This document shows positions 9,873-18,093 of a stretch of 55,100 bases of DNA, in pieces. Within the stretch, counting starts at the first letter, position 1. Each line of letters starts with the position of its first letter. The stretch comes from a virus. The notes beneath the pieces were generated by a model. It was not told the origin of the DNA and did not search any database. It saw only the letters and a program-made list of their open reading frames with translations. The stretch is taken from positions 1 to 55,100 of the IMG/VR virus record IMGVR_UViG_3300030328_000649, one strand, 5' to 3'. A program made the translations under genes and the position numbers.

Positions 9873-9906
9873 CTAAAAAAAGAAAGGGGGGTTTTTACAC
9901 CCCCGA
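9873..9906 (-). terminator. Intrinsic terminator after the capsid gene
   Basis: On the minus strand a GGGGG / CCCCC stem with an A-rich loop (bases 9886-9904) is followed by TTTCTTTTTTT. It lies 7 nt past the capsid stop codon. It should reduce transcription of all downstream tail genes relative to the capsid gene, a usual way to get hundreds of coat copies per tail. Confidence 0.85.
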
Positions 9907-9912
9907 ATCTGT

Positions 9913-10902
9913 TTAGTCAATACCGTAGAAAGCAGAAACTAATGCTTCGCCACGAAGTACTTTTCCTCCATAAACATGGAGTCCTCGTACGATGTCGCCA
10001 AAGCTATCAGGATCTCTGATTACTTCAGTACTTGTAATTGTCTGAGCAGTAGCTGTAGATGACATGTGACCAGCAATACATTTGCCAGCAGCATTAGTTG
10101 TGCTTGCAATGTTGTTAGTCTTATACATGCTAAATCCACGCAACTTACCAGAAGTTACTAGACCATTTCTAATAGAACCTTGACCTGCGTTGTAATCAAC
10201 AGACAAAAGTTTTGAAGATGAACTTGCAAGTACTTCGTAGAAGTCAGGTGATGCTAAGAACCATCTTCCTTCTTCTGGTACGTTTTGTTCATCAAGAAGA
10301 CGAGCCATGTGTGACAATACGTCAATAGGATCGTGTTCACTTGCTGCAAAACCGATGTCAAGATTACCAGTTCCATCAAATGTTCCTGCTGCTAAATCAG
10401 TAGCACTATCCGAACCAAGAATGTGGTTAGGACTTGAGGCAGAAACACCTGAGAACATAGTAGCAATTACACCTTCATCATAAGCATCACGAAGAGCGTA
10501 TGCTGCAGATGAACTAGCTACTTCTTTAAAGTTCACATGAGACATTGAAGTTTCAATATCATCAACGATGAATTTAAATGCGTTAGCTGTATCAACTACA
10601 AGAGTCAACTCTTGGTCAGTTAATTTAGTTGCTGTAACGTCTGCACCACGTTCGTACTGGTACACAGTTATTTCAGGTTCTTTAATAATCTTTACGGAAT
10701 CTCCGAAAGCGGCAATTTCACCAGCGTAATCTGTGTTGGTGATCGCTTCTACAACCGAAGCCTTTCTAAAGAAGTTAAGAACCTTTTTAGAGTAGACTGC
10801 AGGAAGAAAAAACGAATTAGTTTGACCACTTACGGAGTTCGCAAAGTTAGCGTTAGTATCGGTACTTGGTTCAAAGTACTGATCTGATTGGTTATAAGCC
10901 AT
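9913..10902 (-). CDS. Major capsid protein
   Basis: 329 aa, starting MAYNQSDQYFEPSTDTNA. The layout fits a T7/P22-like HK97-fold coat protein: N-arm, then FFLPAVYSKKVLNFFRKASVVEAI, a beta-rich E-loop-like part (VKIIKEPEITVYQYERGADV), a long spine-like helix (ASSSAAYALRDAYDEGVIATMF), and a C-terminal A-domain (WFLASPDFYEVLASSS; DSFGDIVRGLHVYGGKVLRGEAL). It follows the scaffold gene, has a strong GGAGAAG ribosome site, and is followed by a terminator. Order and size support the call strongly. Confidence 0.88.
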   Translation of the reverse strand: MAYNQSDQYFEPSTDTNANFANSVSGQTNSFFLPAVYSKKVLNFFRKASVVEAITNTDYAGEIAAFGDSVKIIKEPEITVYQYERGADVTATKLTDQELTLVVDTANAFKFIVDDIETSMSHVNFKEVASSSAAYALRDAYDEGVIATMFSGVSASSPNHILGSDSATDLAAGTFDGTGNLDIGFAASEHDPIDVLSHMARLLDEQNVPEEGRWFLASPDFYEVLASSSSKLLSVDYNAGQGSIRNGLVTSGKLRGFSMYKTNNIASTTNAAGKCIAGHMSSTATAQTITSTEVIRDPDSFGDIVRGLHVYGGKVLRGEALVSAFYGID

Positions 10903-10931
10903 TTTACTTCTCCATTATATCAAATTAAAAG

Positions 10932-11780
10932 TTATTGTTTTACTACTCTGCCTTCGTGAATTGCTTTTCCGATTTCTTCTTCGTACTTGTCAAATTCAGC
11001 AATAGACATTGCAGCAATTTCCCGTTCAGTCCAAATTTTATCCTGCTTCGGTTCAACTGAAGTTGTTTTAGTTGAAACCATGTCAGCAGCAGATTTATTG
11101 GACTTTTTCTTTTTAGGCTTACTCGCTTCTGAAACTATACCCATATCACGTTTATATAAGTCTAATGCACGACTTGCAAGATCTCCATCATTAGCGTTAT
11201 CGTATATCCATTTTTGAATAGACTGTGGTTGCTCTTTTGCCCAATTATGAAATTCTTCACTATTGCGAATATCTTCAAAGTCAGGATGATTATCCAACAG
11301 TTTACCATGTGCTTCTTTAGCAATTAACTCTGCTTCACGTTCTTGTAGTTTAGACAATCGTTCTTCTAAAACTTTTGTTTGTTCTGAACTACGCATGTGT
11401 GCTACAGTTTCAACTACTTCATACACATCTGGATATTGTTCTTTAAACTTTTCTAAGTCTTCTTCAGATTTAGGAGCTTTATACTGAGGCATGTTTTTAG
11501 CTGCCTGTTCTAATAGTTCTTGTTCTCTAACTTTAAACTCATTAAGTTTAGAATCGTAATGTGTTTTTAAATCATCATATCTTTTTTTGTAATCAGGTTT
11601 ACTATAAGGTTTATCTTTAGTTTTCTGTTTACTTTGCTTGGGTTCTTCTTCTTGAGCCTCAACTTTAGGTTTAGGTTCTTCAAAAAATGCACCGTCAGCA
11701 GATACAAATTGTTTTTCATCTTGCTTGTGCCAGTCCTTATTAGCGTTATAAGGGTTTGCTTCTTTTGCTTGTGTTGCCAT
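10932..11780 (-). CDS. Capsid scaffolding protein
   Basis: 282 aa, highly charged, with almost no predicted beta structure. Residues 35-70 are Glu/Lys/Gln-rich, and residues about 65-160 form a long coiled coil (YDDLKTHYDSKLNEFKVREQ; VLEERLSKLQEREAELIAKE). The C-terminal part carries a basic patch (SKPKKKKSNK) and a short helical end (EIGKAIHEGRVVKQ), as in scaffolds that bind coat protein through a C-terminal basic helix. It sits immediately before the capsid gene. Typical podovirus scaffold length and composition. Confidence 0.82.
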   Translation of the reverse strand: MATQAKEANPYNANKDWHKQDEKQFVSADGAFFEEPKPKVEAQEEEPKQSKQKTKDKPYSKPDYKKRYDDLKTHYDSKLNEFKVREQELLEQAAKNMPQYKAPKSEEDLEKFKEQYPDVYEVVETVAHMRSSEQTKVLEERLSKLQEREAELIAKEAHGKLLDNHPDFEDIRNSEEFHNWAKEQPQSIQKWIYDNANDGDLASRALDLYKRDMGIVSEASKPKKKKSNKSAADMVSTKTTSVEPKQDKIWTEREIAAMSIAEFDKYEEEIGKAIHEGRVVKQ

Positions 11781-11913
11781 ATCTTACTCCTACTCAGGGC
11801 TTTCTAAACAAAGTGGCTGCTAATGTCGACTTATGCAGGGTTTGTTTTTGTAAAGGTAGCCTTTCGGTTAATGTTGTGATAAAGGGCTTAGTAAACTAAG
11901 GTAGCTTTATCGT
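11781..11913 (-). other. 133-nt non-coding gap with small hairpins
   Basis: This is the only sizeable gap in the head operon, between the 424-aa gene and the scaffold gene. On the minus strand it can form two short hairpins: CTTAG-TTTA-CTAAG near 11890, and AAAGG-CTA-CCTTT near 11855. Neither has a T-run. No consensus promoter was found. It may be an RNA-processing or spacer region separating scaffold/capsid mRNA from the upstream genes. No further function is supported. Confidence 0.35.
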
Positions 11914-13188
11914 TTATCGCAATCGTGGATTTACAGAAAGCATGCTTCTTTTTATTTCTTCTGCGGTTAAATCTTCATCAATAGGTTTACCAAAACGGTC
12001 TACCTTTTTTTCGATTTCTCCACCCATTGCAACTCTTTGTCGATTATCACTAGCTTCTTCTGCGTCTTTCATCATGCGTTCTAAATTATCTGCACCAATT
12101 TCATCCGTAGCTTTAGCTGTCATAACAAACTCACCATCCGATAACCTTGCAGGTATCGAATCGGAGACCTCAGTACCTAAACCTTCAACAGGTCCAGATC
12201 CTGAAAATTCTGTAGCTGTGTCCATAATCTTATCAAAGATCATGCTTAATCTTTCATCAGCTTGTAATTGTTCCATTAGATACATTTCTTCTTCGTTATC
12301 TAATGATTCATTAATTATAAAATCTAAATGTTGATCTTCCATTTGATTATCTGGAAGCATATCCATTTCTTCTGTTTCTTCTGTAGGCATCATCATAGCA
12401 GTCATTTGACTGTCCATTTCTCCACCTTCTTGTTTTTGTTCTCTTTTAAATAATTCTTTTAAATCTAATATGTGTCCTTCTAATAACATATTTTGTAAAT
12501 GTGCTGCAACGTGTTTTGTATGACTTAAATCAGATTTAACTGAAGTAGTAGTTCTTCCTGTTGTTATACTTTTAGCACCTTCAAAACCCTCACGTTTATC
12601 TTCATAAGGTTTAAATAAAGTATCTTCAATATTTACACGCTCAACTCTTTGTCCTATTGTTTCAGGAGAATTTTTATCTGAAAAATCAAACCTTCCTTTA
12701 TCTTCAACTACAGTATGTCCTATAGCCTTATAAGGATCTACTTCATATTTTTGTAAATTTCCATCTGTATCCCAATACATTTCAGTAGTAGGTGTATTTT
12801 CTTTTTTTACATCTCCACCTTCTTGTTTTTGTTCTCGTTGGTTTTCAGCTATAAGTTTTTTTTCTGTTTCTCTTAAAATAGCTATTTGTTTTTCTCCATC
12901 TTTTTCAGATATAATTCCGTCTTCCATTCCTTTTAAGTAGTCGTTTATTTGTTTGCTTATAAGAGCAAGACTAGCAAAAGTCATACCACTTTGATCTTCT
13001 TTTTTTAAATTTTTGTAATATTCTTTTTCTTCATCAGTTATAATATCAGATACTTCGTTACCTTCCTGATATTTTTTTCTTTTTTCTTTTTCCCTATCTT
13101 TTCCCACTATTGGATTAACACTTACCGCTACTCCAACAAGGTCAAGATCATCCATTTCTTTTTCTATTTTTTTCTTTTTCTTTGCCAT
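11914..13188 (-). CDS. Head-region structural protein with internal repeat
   Basis: 424 aa, strongly charged, starting with a Lys-rich tail (MAKKKKKIEKEMDDLDLVG). Two copies of REQKQEGG (about residues 118-125 and 247-254) mark a partial internal duplication. Near the C-terminus is SDSIPARLSDGEFVMTAKAT, a motif I recognise from many marine-phage structural proteins but cannot tie to a defined activity. Its start overlaps the stop of the overprinted gene (TAATG). It sits between portal and scaffold, where podoviruses often place a minor head or protease-like protein; no protease motif is visible. Function unknown. Confidence 0.65.
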   Translation of the reverse strand: MAKKKKKIEKEMDDLDLVGVAVSVNPIVGKDREKEKRKKYQEGNEVSDIITDEEKEYYKNLKKEDQSGMTFASLALISKQINDYLKGMEDGIISEKDGEKQIAILRETEKKLIAENQREQKQEGGDVKKENTPTTEMYWDTDGNLQKYEVDPYKAIGHTVVEDKGRFDFSDKNSPETIGQRVERVNIEDTLFKPYEDKREGFEGAKSITTGRTTTSVKSDLSHTKHVAAHLQNMLLEGHILDLKELFKREQKQEGGEMDSQMTAMMMPTEETEEMDMLPDNQMEDQHLDFIINESLDNEEEMYLMEQLQADERLSMIFDKIMDTATEFSGSGPVEGLGTEVSDSIPARLSDGEFVMTAKATDEIGADNLERMMKDAEEASDNRQRVAMGGEIEKKVDRFGKPIDEDLTAEEIKRSMLSVNPRLR

Positions 13189-13415
13189 TAGTTATTCTCT
13201 TTTAAGCTTAGTTTAACCTGTTCTGGTAGGTGGAGCAACCGTTCCAGAGAACTGATCCTCCCCTGACTGCGGTACATTTCCAATTCCGATGTTGCCACCG
13301 CCAGTACCTGTAACTCCAAGTTCTTGAGGTGCTTGAGGTACTCCTCCACCGCCTCCCATTGTTTGGGGTTGTTGACTATTGGGTTGAGCTTCTTCGCTTG
13401 TGTTTTGTCCAGCAT
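13188..13415 (-). CDS. Overprinted 75-aa protein inside the portal gene
   Basis: ATG at 13415, TAA at 13188-13190. About 203 nt overlap the 3' end of the portal gene in another frame. It looks like a true protein: MLDKTQAKKLNPIVNN, then amphipathic helices (WEAVEEYLKHLKNLELQVL; YRSQGRISSLERLLHLPEQV) with balanced composition. In the same DNA the portal C-terminus is low-complexity Gly/Pro/Gln, the usual sign that the other frame is the constrained one. The stop overlaps the next gene's ATG (TAATG), as at other junctions in this operon. I recall helical proteins of this type after portal genes in T7-like marine phages. Function unknown, perhaps assembly. Confidence 0.75.
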   Translation of the reverse strand: MLDKTQAKKLNPIVNNPKQWEAVEEYLKHLKNLELQVLAVATSELEMYRSQGRISSLERLLHLPEQVKLSLKENN

Positions 13416-15420
13416 TTTGCATACCTATTATTTGTGCCATAATAGCTGCTTCTTCTGGATCATTAAGAATCTCATCAGGATCTAAATCTAAGCTATAGGC
13501 TAGTTCACTTACTAATTTAGAAATCTTAACAAAAGGAGCAATAGCAGGACTTTGTGCAGTTTGTAAAAACATAGTCAGTCTTTGACTTCTTACTTCTTTT
13601 TGCATCAAGCTATTCGTTCCAGTAGCTTTAACTTCTAAATCACCTTTAACATCTATATCACCTTCAAAGAATTGCATATTCCATTGGAAGTATGCTTCGC
13701 CTAGAGGTTTTAATAAAAAATCATCTAGGTTTTTAACAACTGTTTTAATGTTTAAACTTGCTGCGCCTAACAACATTGACATACCTGATGCAGTTCTTGT
13801 CATACTTTGAACACCTGTTTGTCCGTGACTGTAACTAGGTAATCCAGTTTGTTCATCTGCAAGTTGTCTAAACTTGTCAAACATCATCATGTTTTCGTTT
13901 GCTGTATTAGGAAACTTTAAACCGTAGATTGATTGTCCTGCCATTCCTGCTTGTCTACGGAAAACTTTTCCCGGATATATATCCATTGATTGTCCGCCTA
14001 CTAAAGCAGACTCGTCTATGTCAAATACAATCGAACCAGAAAGAGCTAAGTTATCAATAGCCATTCTAGCGTGTCCGTTCATTATTTGCTGACTATCATC
14101 CATGTTCTCAGCAACACCAATACCAAAGAAGTTATATGGATTTCTTTCGTATGGAAAAGCATGATAAGGAATACGATAAGGAGTAAAAGGATTTATAACT
14201 GCTCTTAATAGTTTATTACCTGTTACCCAAGCATTAACTTGTACTTCATCTAAATCGTCTACACTATCTGGAAGATCTATTCCAACTTCTCTTGCGTATT
14301 CGGCATCCATAATACCCCAATACTCAAGAACTTCATAGTTAGAATTATATTCTTCTTCTGTTCTAGAATTATCTTTTAACTGTTGTTCAAAATCTTTTTC
14401 TTCGTAGTTTGCTCCCATCTTTAAACATTCTCTGATTGCATCTTCGTCAAAGTATGGCATGTTACGCAACTGTCTAAGCTGACTACGGTTTAGTTTATGT
14501 CGATGAATTACATACTCACATTCATCCATATTAGTTGCTGCAGGATCAGGATAAAAATCCCAACAACTTACAAATTCTATTCTTGGTACTCTAACCTCTA
14601 AAGGATTATATTCTCTTTCACCTTCTTCGTTATCAGTCCAACGACTTAAAGTTTTGTTAAAATTAAATGGTCCTTTAACAATTCCTGTACCTAACAACGC
14701 AGATTCAAGAAGTGCGTTTCTTATTTCAGATGATCCGTTTGATTCTTCTATTTGATCATGTACTAATTTTTCTAATCGTCTTGCAGCTTTCTGTGCAGGA
14801 CTTACTTCAAGAGCTTGAGGATTAGGACTAAATCCTTCAACTAACATATCTTCTGCTTGATTTTCTACACTATCTGTAAAGACTCCTTTACCAAACGTAG
14901 CTCCAGCTTTTAAAGTTTTACCATCTCCTTCATATCCAATATCATAAGGATTATCTTCTTGAGGAGGATCTTCAAGTCTGTTACCAATATTATCAGGAAG
15001 AGAAGTTTCAATTCCTTGCATTGGATTTTGTGTATCTAAATGTGCAGAAGCATATTCACCTTCAGGTACTTTAGTTTCTGAAATACCTATAGGAAACTTA
15101 CCAGTTCCAAATATAACATCTACTAACTGACCAAATGCAGCAAGTACTTTTGTTTTTGTAACCTTTACAAAGACTCTAGATTTTTCAGACTCTCTAAACT
15201 TAACAGACTTAGCATACAGTCCTCTATAGTTTTCGTATGCTTTTAACCATCTACGCTCATCTGTTTGTCTAGCATCTTCAGCTTGTTGAAATCTATCTTT
15301 AATAACACCAACAAGGTTTGTCTGTTGACTCATTTCTAAGTCAAGAATTTTACCAGCTTCACCTTCAACATCTTCATAAATGTTGTCTGCGTTTAAAAAA
15401 GTATTTTCTTTTTCTGCCAT
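13213..15420 (-). CDS. Portal protein
   Basis: 735 aa if translation begins at ATG 15420 (MAEKENTFLN); a TTG at 15426 would add two residues. It has the features of long podovirus portals: an N-terminal helical part (VIKDRFQQAEDARQTDERRW), a central region with SCWDFYPDPAATNMDECEYV and YWGIMD, a PYHAFPYERNPYNFFGIGVAEN motif that I recognise from large portals, and a helical crown. The last 65 residues are Gly/Pro/Gln-rich, where another gene is overprinted. It starts 2 nt after the TerL stop. Together with TerS and TerL it forms the packaging motor. Confidence 0.85.
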   Translation of the reverse strand: MAEKENTFLNADNIYEDVEGEAGKILDLEMSQQTNLVGVIKDRFQQAEDARQTDERRWLKAYENYRGLYAKSVKFRESEKSRVFVKVTKTKVLAAFGQLVDVIFGTGKFPIGISETKVPEGEYASAHLDTQNPMQGIETSLPDNIGNRLEDPPQEDNPYDIGYEGDGKTLKAGATFGKGVFTDSVENQAEDMLVEGFSPNPQALEVSPAQKAARRLEKLVHDQIEESNGSSEIRNALLESALLGTGIVKGPFNFNKTLSRWTDNEEGEREYNPLEVRVPRIEFVSCWDFYPDPAATNMDECEYVIHRHKLNRSQLRQLRNMPYFDEDAIRECLKMGANYEEKDFEQQLKDNSRTEEEYNSNYEVLEYWGIMDAEYAREVGIDLPDSVDDLDEVQVNAWVTGNKLLRAVINPFTPYRIPYHAFPYERNPYNFFGIGVAENMDDSQQIMNGHARMAIDNLALSGSIVFDIDESALVGGQSMDIYPGKVFRRQAGMAGQSIYGLKFPNTANENMMMFDKFRQLADEQTGLPSYSHGQTGVQSMTRTASGMSMLLGAASLNIKTVVKNLDDFLLKPLGEAYFQWNMQFFEGDIDVKGDLEVKATGTNSLMQKEVRSQRLTMFLQTAQSPAIAPFVKISKLVSELAYSLDLDPDEILNDPEEAAIMAQIIGMQNAGQNTSEEAQPNSQQPQTMGGGGGVPQAPQELGVTGTGGGNIGIGNVPQSGEDQFSGTVAPPTRTG

Positions 15421-15422
15421 AT

Positions 15423-17105
15423 TCAATAACCAAAGGTTGTGTCAGAAGGTGCGTACATTTCTCGTTTTAAATCTCGTATTCTTTGAAACGGATTTAACAC
15501 TCTCGGTCTACTCATAATCATATAACGTAAAGCATCATAAGCGTGATCCGAAGCATGAGTATCCACATCCTCTGGATTTGTTTTTGATAATGGTATACTT
15601 TGTAACTCTCTTATTAAGTTAGGACAAGTATTAAATATTTGTAACTTAGGTCTACCACTATCTGTAATTTTTAAAAATTCGTGTATTTGAATTTTTCCTT
15701 GTACTCTGTTCTTATCTGCTCTTCTTAACTTATGTCCTGCGCGAACAAGAGCTTCTCCTACTGTTGGTCCTGTAGTACCTGTTTTAGCCCACGCAGCAGT
15801 ATCTAAAACACCAGAAACAGAAAAAGGATCTTCAAGTTCCATATCTGTTATTATACTGCCTAATTCCTCTCCTGTCAAGCCTTTTCTGTATAATTCTCGA
15901 TAAATTATTAAAGTTCCATCGTTAATATCTAAAATTCCCCATAAACAACAGCTTTCAGAGGCATAGCCGTAGTCAATTCCTTTTACTCTTTCCCATCCTA
16001 TAGGTAGTTTAAATGGAGGAATTACATGGACTTGCGGATCAAATTCTACAAAAGCAGCACCTTCAGCTACATCCCAATTACCTTCAAGTAGTTGTCTACG
16101 TTGAATAGGTGGTAAAGACTTAAGCATTTGCTCATAGATACCATCTTCCGCAAGATAAGGATTATCCGCAAGTTTTGCAGGAATAAACTTCCTAGTTAAT
16201 CCATCGTTACCTTTGAAACCTGTATTATGTTCTGAAGGTTCTATGTATCTTCTCTTTACCCATTGCGAACCTACACCGCCCGGATTTGCTGTGCAGCGTA
16301 GGTATGTTTGTATTTCAGGATCAGTTGTACGAAGTCGGGAAGCTAAATAGTTCCAACTAAACTCTGTAGGTAGGTGGGTTATTTCATCAAAACCAATCCA
16401 ACTATATGCTTGACCTTGATAACGATATACATCTGCATCTCTTTCAAGGAAGCCGAACTCTACCTTTGCACCACTTGGAAAGTTCCAAAGCTTTTCAACT
16501 TCACGAAACTTAGCTCCTTTAAATGCAAGAGGATATAGTTCTCTGGATTTGTCAATCATCTCGCGCAGTTCTGGCATAGAACGTCTAAGAATTAATGCGC
16601 GATGAGCTTTCTTATGTGCGTACCGTAGTGGATCAATCAACATTGCGTATGATTTACCACCACCAGCAGCACCACCATAAAGCACATCCTTCTCGCCTGC
16701 AGCGAGGAAATCAGTCTGTGGACCTTCATTAGGATGGAATAATACATTTTGTTCAGGTATTATTTCTTGTACAGCTTTAGGCAGTTCTTCTAGTTCTGAA
16801 GACGTAACAACGTGATCCGTCTTATCGGAAAGCTTATTTATTGTATTGGTTGTGGCTTTGTAAGACTTTCTAGCGTTGTTAAGCTTCTGTTCTAGTTTTT
16901 TTATATTTTTTTTCTTACGAGCTATTTTACGATGTACAGCGTATTTAGCTTTTTGACTACTGGAAATATTGTAACTTCCACCTGATCCTTTAGGTCTACC
17001 TGCTTTTAAACGTGGTGTACCATCTTTCTTACGAACAAAGTTACCTTCATCATCTTGCAAGTAACGATCTGGATTCAGTTCCCAATCTTTCGCTTCTTTT
17101 TCCAT
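15423..17105 (-). CDS. terL: Terminase large subunit
   Basis: 560 aa. The N-terminal 100 residues are basic and include an AT-hook-like AGRPKGSGG and a coiled coil. The ATPase has Walker A GGAAGGGKS (144-152) and Walker B SWIGFDEI (Asp240, Glu241). The nuclease has the three acidic positions expected of the RNase H fold: GIDYG (Asp378), VLDTAAW (Asp435) and SDHAYDALRY (Asp520/524). It pumps DNA into the prohead through the portal and cuts concatemers. Its first 56 nt overlap the upstream HTH gene. All catalytic motifs are intact. Confidence 0.95.
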   Translation of the reverse strand: MEKEAKDWELNPDRYLQDDEGNFVRKKDGTPRLKAGRPKGSGGSYNISSSQKAKYAVHRKIARKKKNIKKLEQKLNNARKSYKATTNTINKLSDKTDHVVTSSELEELPKAVQEIIPEQNVLFHPNEGPQTDFLAAGEKDVLYGGAAGGGKSYAMLIDPLRYAHKKAHRALILRRSMPELREMIDKSRELYPLAFKGAKFREVEKLWNFPSGAKVEFGFLERDADVYRYQGQAYSWIGFDEITHLPTEFSWNYLASRLRTTDPEIQTYLRCTANPGGVGSQWVKRRYIEPSEHNTGFKGNDGLTRKFIPAKLADNPYLAEDGIYEQMLKSLPPIQRRQLLEGNWDVAEGAAFVEFDPQVHVIPPFKLPIGWERVKGIDYGYASESCCLWGILDINDGTLIIYRELYRKGLTGEELGSIITDMELEDPFSVSGVLDTAAWAKTGTTGPTVGEALVRAGHKLRRADKNRVQGKIQIHEFLKITDSGRPKLQIFNTCPNLIRELQSIPLSKTNPEDVDTHASDHAYDALRYMIMSRPRVLNPFQRIRDLKREMYAPSDTTFGY

Positions 17106-17337
17106 ACTTTTTATCTATGTGTTTTTTAAGTCCTGCTCTAGACATACTTCGATCAGTCTTATATTCTAACCAATCTACTGCTTCTTGAAGAGATATTTCA
17201 TCATCAATGATCATCTTCTCAACTATTTCAAGAGCATCTATTTGTTCTGGTATAGGTTTTAAGTATCTTGATTCAAGATCTATTTCATAACCAAAAGGAA
17301 TAGTTGAACTAGCACGTTTGATATATCCGTTTTCCAT
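17050..17337 (-). CDS. HTH-type protein before TerL (recombinase-linker-like)
   Basis: 95 aa. The segment STIPFGYEIDLESRYLKPIP, followed by ALEIVEKMIIDDEISLQEAVDWL and SMSRAGLKKHIDKKYG, resembles the linker and DNA-binding part found after the catalytic domain of serine recombinases, but no catalytic domain is present. Similar short proteins sit next to TerL in marine phages as far as I recall. Its end overlaps the TerL start by 56 nt. A DNA-binding role in packaging is plausible; this is inference. Confidence 0.6.
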   Translation of the reverse strand: MENGYIKRASSTIPFGYEIDLESRYLKPIPEQIDALEIVEKMIIDDEISLQEAVDWLEYKTDRSMSRAGLKKHIDKKYGKRSERLGTESRSLLAR

Positions 17338-17338
17338 G

Positions 17339-17449
17339 TTATTTTAGTTTTAGTTTTGATTTGAGTTTTTCATATAGTTCAGGTTTTTTTCTTTTAACAA
17401 AAACAACTGCAACTATAGCGATGAAACCAAGTATAATTATAGCATCCAT
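17339..17449 (-). CDS. 36-aa single-span membrane peptide
   Basis: ATG at 17449 (2 nt after the TerS stop) and TAA at 17339-17341 (1 nt before the next ATG), so it fits tightly in the operon. Sequence layout: MDAIIILGFIAIVAVVFVKR (N-out, one membrane helix of about 17 residues), then a Lys-rich tail (KKPELYEKLKSKLKLK). It could be a small pinholin-like or membrane-docking peptide, but it sits in the packaging operon, not beside the lysozyme. Function unknown. Confidence 0.65.
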   Translation of the reverse strand: MDAIIILGFIAIVAVVFVKRKKPELYEKLKSKLKLK

Positions 17450-17451
17450 AA

Positions 17452-17883
17452 TCAATCTTCCTCCTCTGTTATATTACTAAAGTCTGCATCTTCTATTACT
17501 ACTGTCTGTTTCTCAGGTAATATAAAGATTCCCCCTTGTACATTATGATCTACTTGTACGCGGTCTGTCTTAGCAACACCTACTCTATCAAGAATCGTCT
17601 GTGCTGCATTTAACTTTTGACTTGCTTGAGGGATTGGTTTGTTGCTGTCTATCATTTCTACTAATTTAAACGCTGCTTTAGGTGCTGAACGAGCAAGTAC
17701 ATCTGAAGCCAAATCGACTACTTCTTCTTTTAATGATTTTAGTACTTGATAGTGATTGCCTGAGTACCCTGCAAGTTCTGCTGACTTTTTAAAATCGCCT
17801 TCGGTAGCGACTAGATTATCTAGAAATGATTTTTGTTTCTCAGTAAGATTACGATTGTTTTTCTTTTCGGGTATTAAATTCAT
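17452..17883 (-). CDS. terS: Terminase small subunit
   Basis: 143 aa from ATG 17883. The longer frame starting at TTG 17922 is excluded because that TTG is the -35 box of a perfect promoter. The N-terminus (LTEKQKSFLDNLVATEGDFKKSAELAGYSG) is a helix-turn-helix of the terminase small-subunit type, followed by a helical oligomerisation part (PKAAFKLVEMIDSNKPIPQA) and a C-terminal beta part (GGIFILPEKQTVVI) that would contact TerL. It recognises phage DNA for packaging. The predicted transcription start lies only about 3 nt before the ATG, so its mRNA is nearly leaderless. Confidence 0.82.
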   Translation of the reverse strand: MNLIPEKKNNRNLTEKQKSFLDNLVATEGDFKKSAELAGYSGNHYQVLKSLKEEVVDLASDVLARSAPKAAFKLVEMIDSNKPIPQASQKLNAAQTILDRVGVAKTDRVQVDHNVQGGIFILPEKQTVVIEDADFSNITEEED

Positions 17884-17893
17884 AATAACTTCT

Positions 17894-17922
17894 ATTATAG
17901 GGTTACTTTTACAGTTTGTCAA
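17894..17922 (-). promoter_or_regulatory. Perfect sigma-70 promoter for the head operon
   Basis: The minus strand reads TTGACA (17922-17917), a 17-nt spacer, then TATAAT (17899-17894). All 12 consensus positions match. Transcription should start near A17886, 3 nt before the terS ATG at 17883. This is the only strong leftward promoter seen for the packaging, head and tail genes. Confidence 0.92.
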
Positions 17923-17945
17923 GTTATTTATTTTTTATTTAGGAC

Positions 17946-17974
17946 TTGACAAATGTGAAAATAAACTGTATAAT
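17946..17974 (+). promoter_or_regulatory. Perfect sigma-70 promoter, rightward
   Basis: TTGACA (17946-17951), a 17-nt spacer, TATAAT (17969-17974). It diverges from the leftward promoter with 23 bp between the two -35 boxes. The expected start A17981 is the first base of an ATG. The transcript would end at the terminator at 18058-18093. Confidence 0.92.
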
Positions 17975-17980
17975 AAAACT

Positions 17981-18093
17981 ATGCCCAGAGGGTTGCAACA
18001 CCTAACAGACCTGACAAATAAATAGGTCTTATAGCGCGGATAACGCTTGTCGAATATAGCAGTATAATAGTCAATTATTATATTGCTTTTTTT
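17981..18093 (+). ncRNA. Candidate phage small RNA, about 113 nt
   Basis: The unit is defined by a perfect promoter just upstream and a strong intrinsic terminator at its end. Inside are a hairpin AGACCT / AGGTCT (18007-18012 with 18024-18029), a short AGCG / CGCT hairpin near 18033-18047, and the 12-bp terminator stem. The first 45 nt can also be read as a leaderless 14-codon frame (MPRGLQHLTDLTNK). No known RNA family is recognised. It may be a host-directed or antisense regulator made at once on infection. The transcript is well supported; its role is unknown. Confidence 0.7.
18058..18093 (+). terminator. Intrinsic terminator of the small RNA
   Basis: AGCAGTATAATA (18058-18069) pairs with TATTATATTGCT (18076-18087), 12 bp with one G-T pair and a 6-nt loop, followed by a run of seven T. 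Confidence 0.88.

Noticed and set aside
10912-10926. TATAAT just upstream of the capsid gene
   Set aside because: On the minus strand a TATAAT precedes the ribosome site, but there is no -35-like sequence at the right distance, and it merges with the Shine-Dalgarno sequence.
17884-17922. N-terminal extension of TerS from TTG 17922
   Set aside because: The TTG is the -35 box of a perfect leftward promoter, so the extension would not be transcribed from it; ATG 17883 is preferred.
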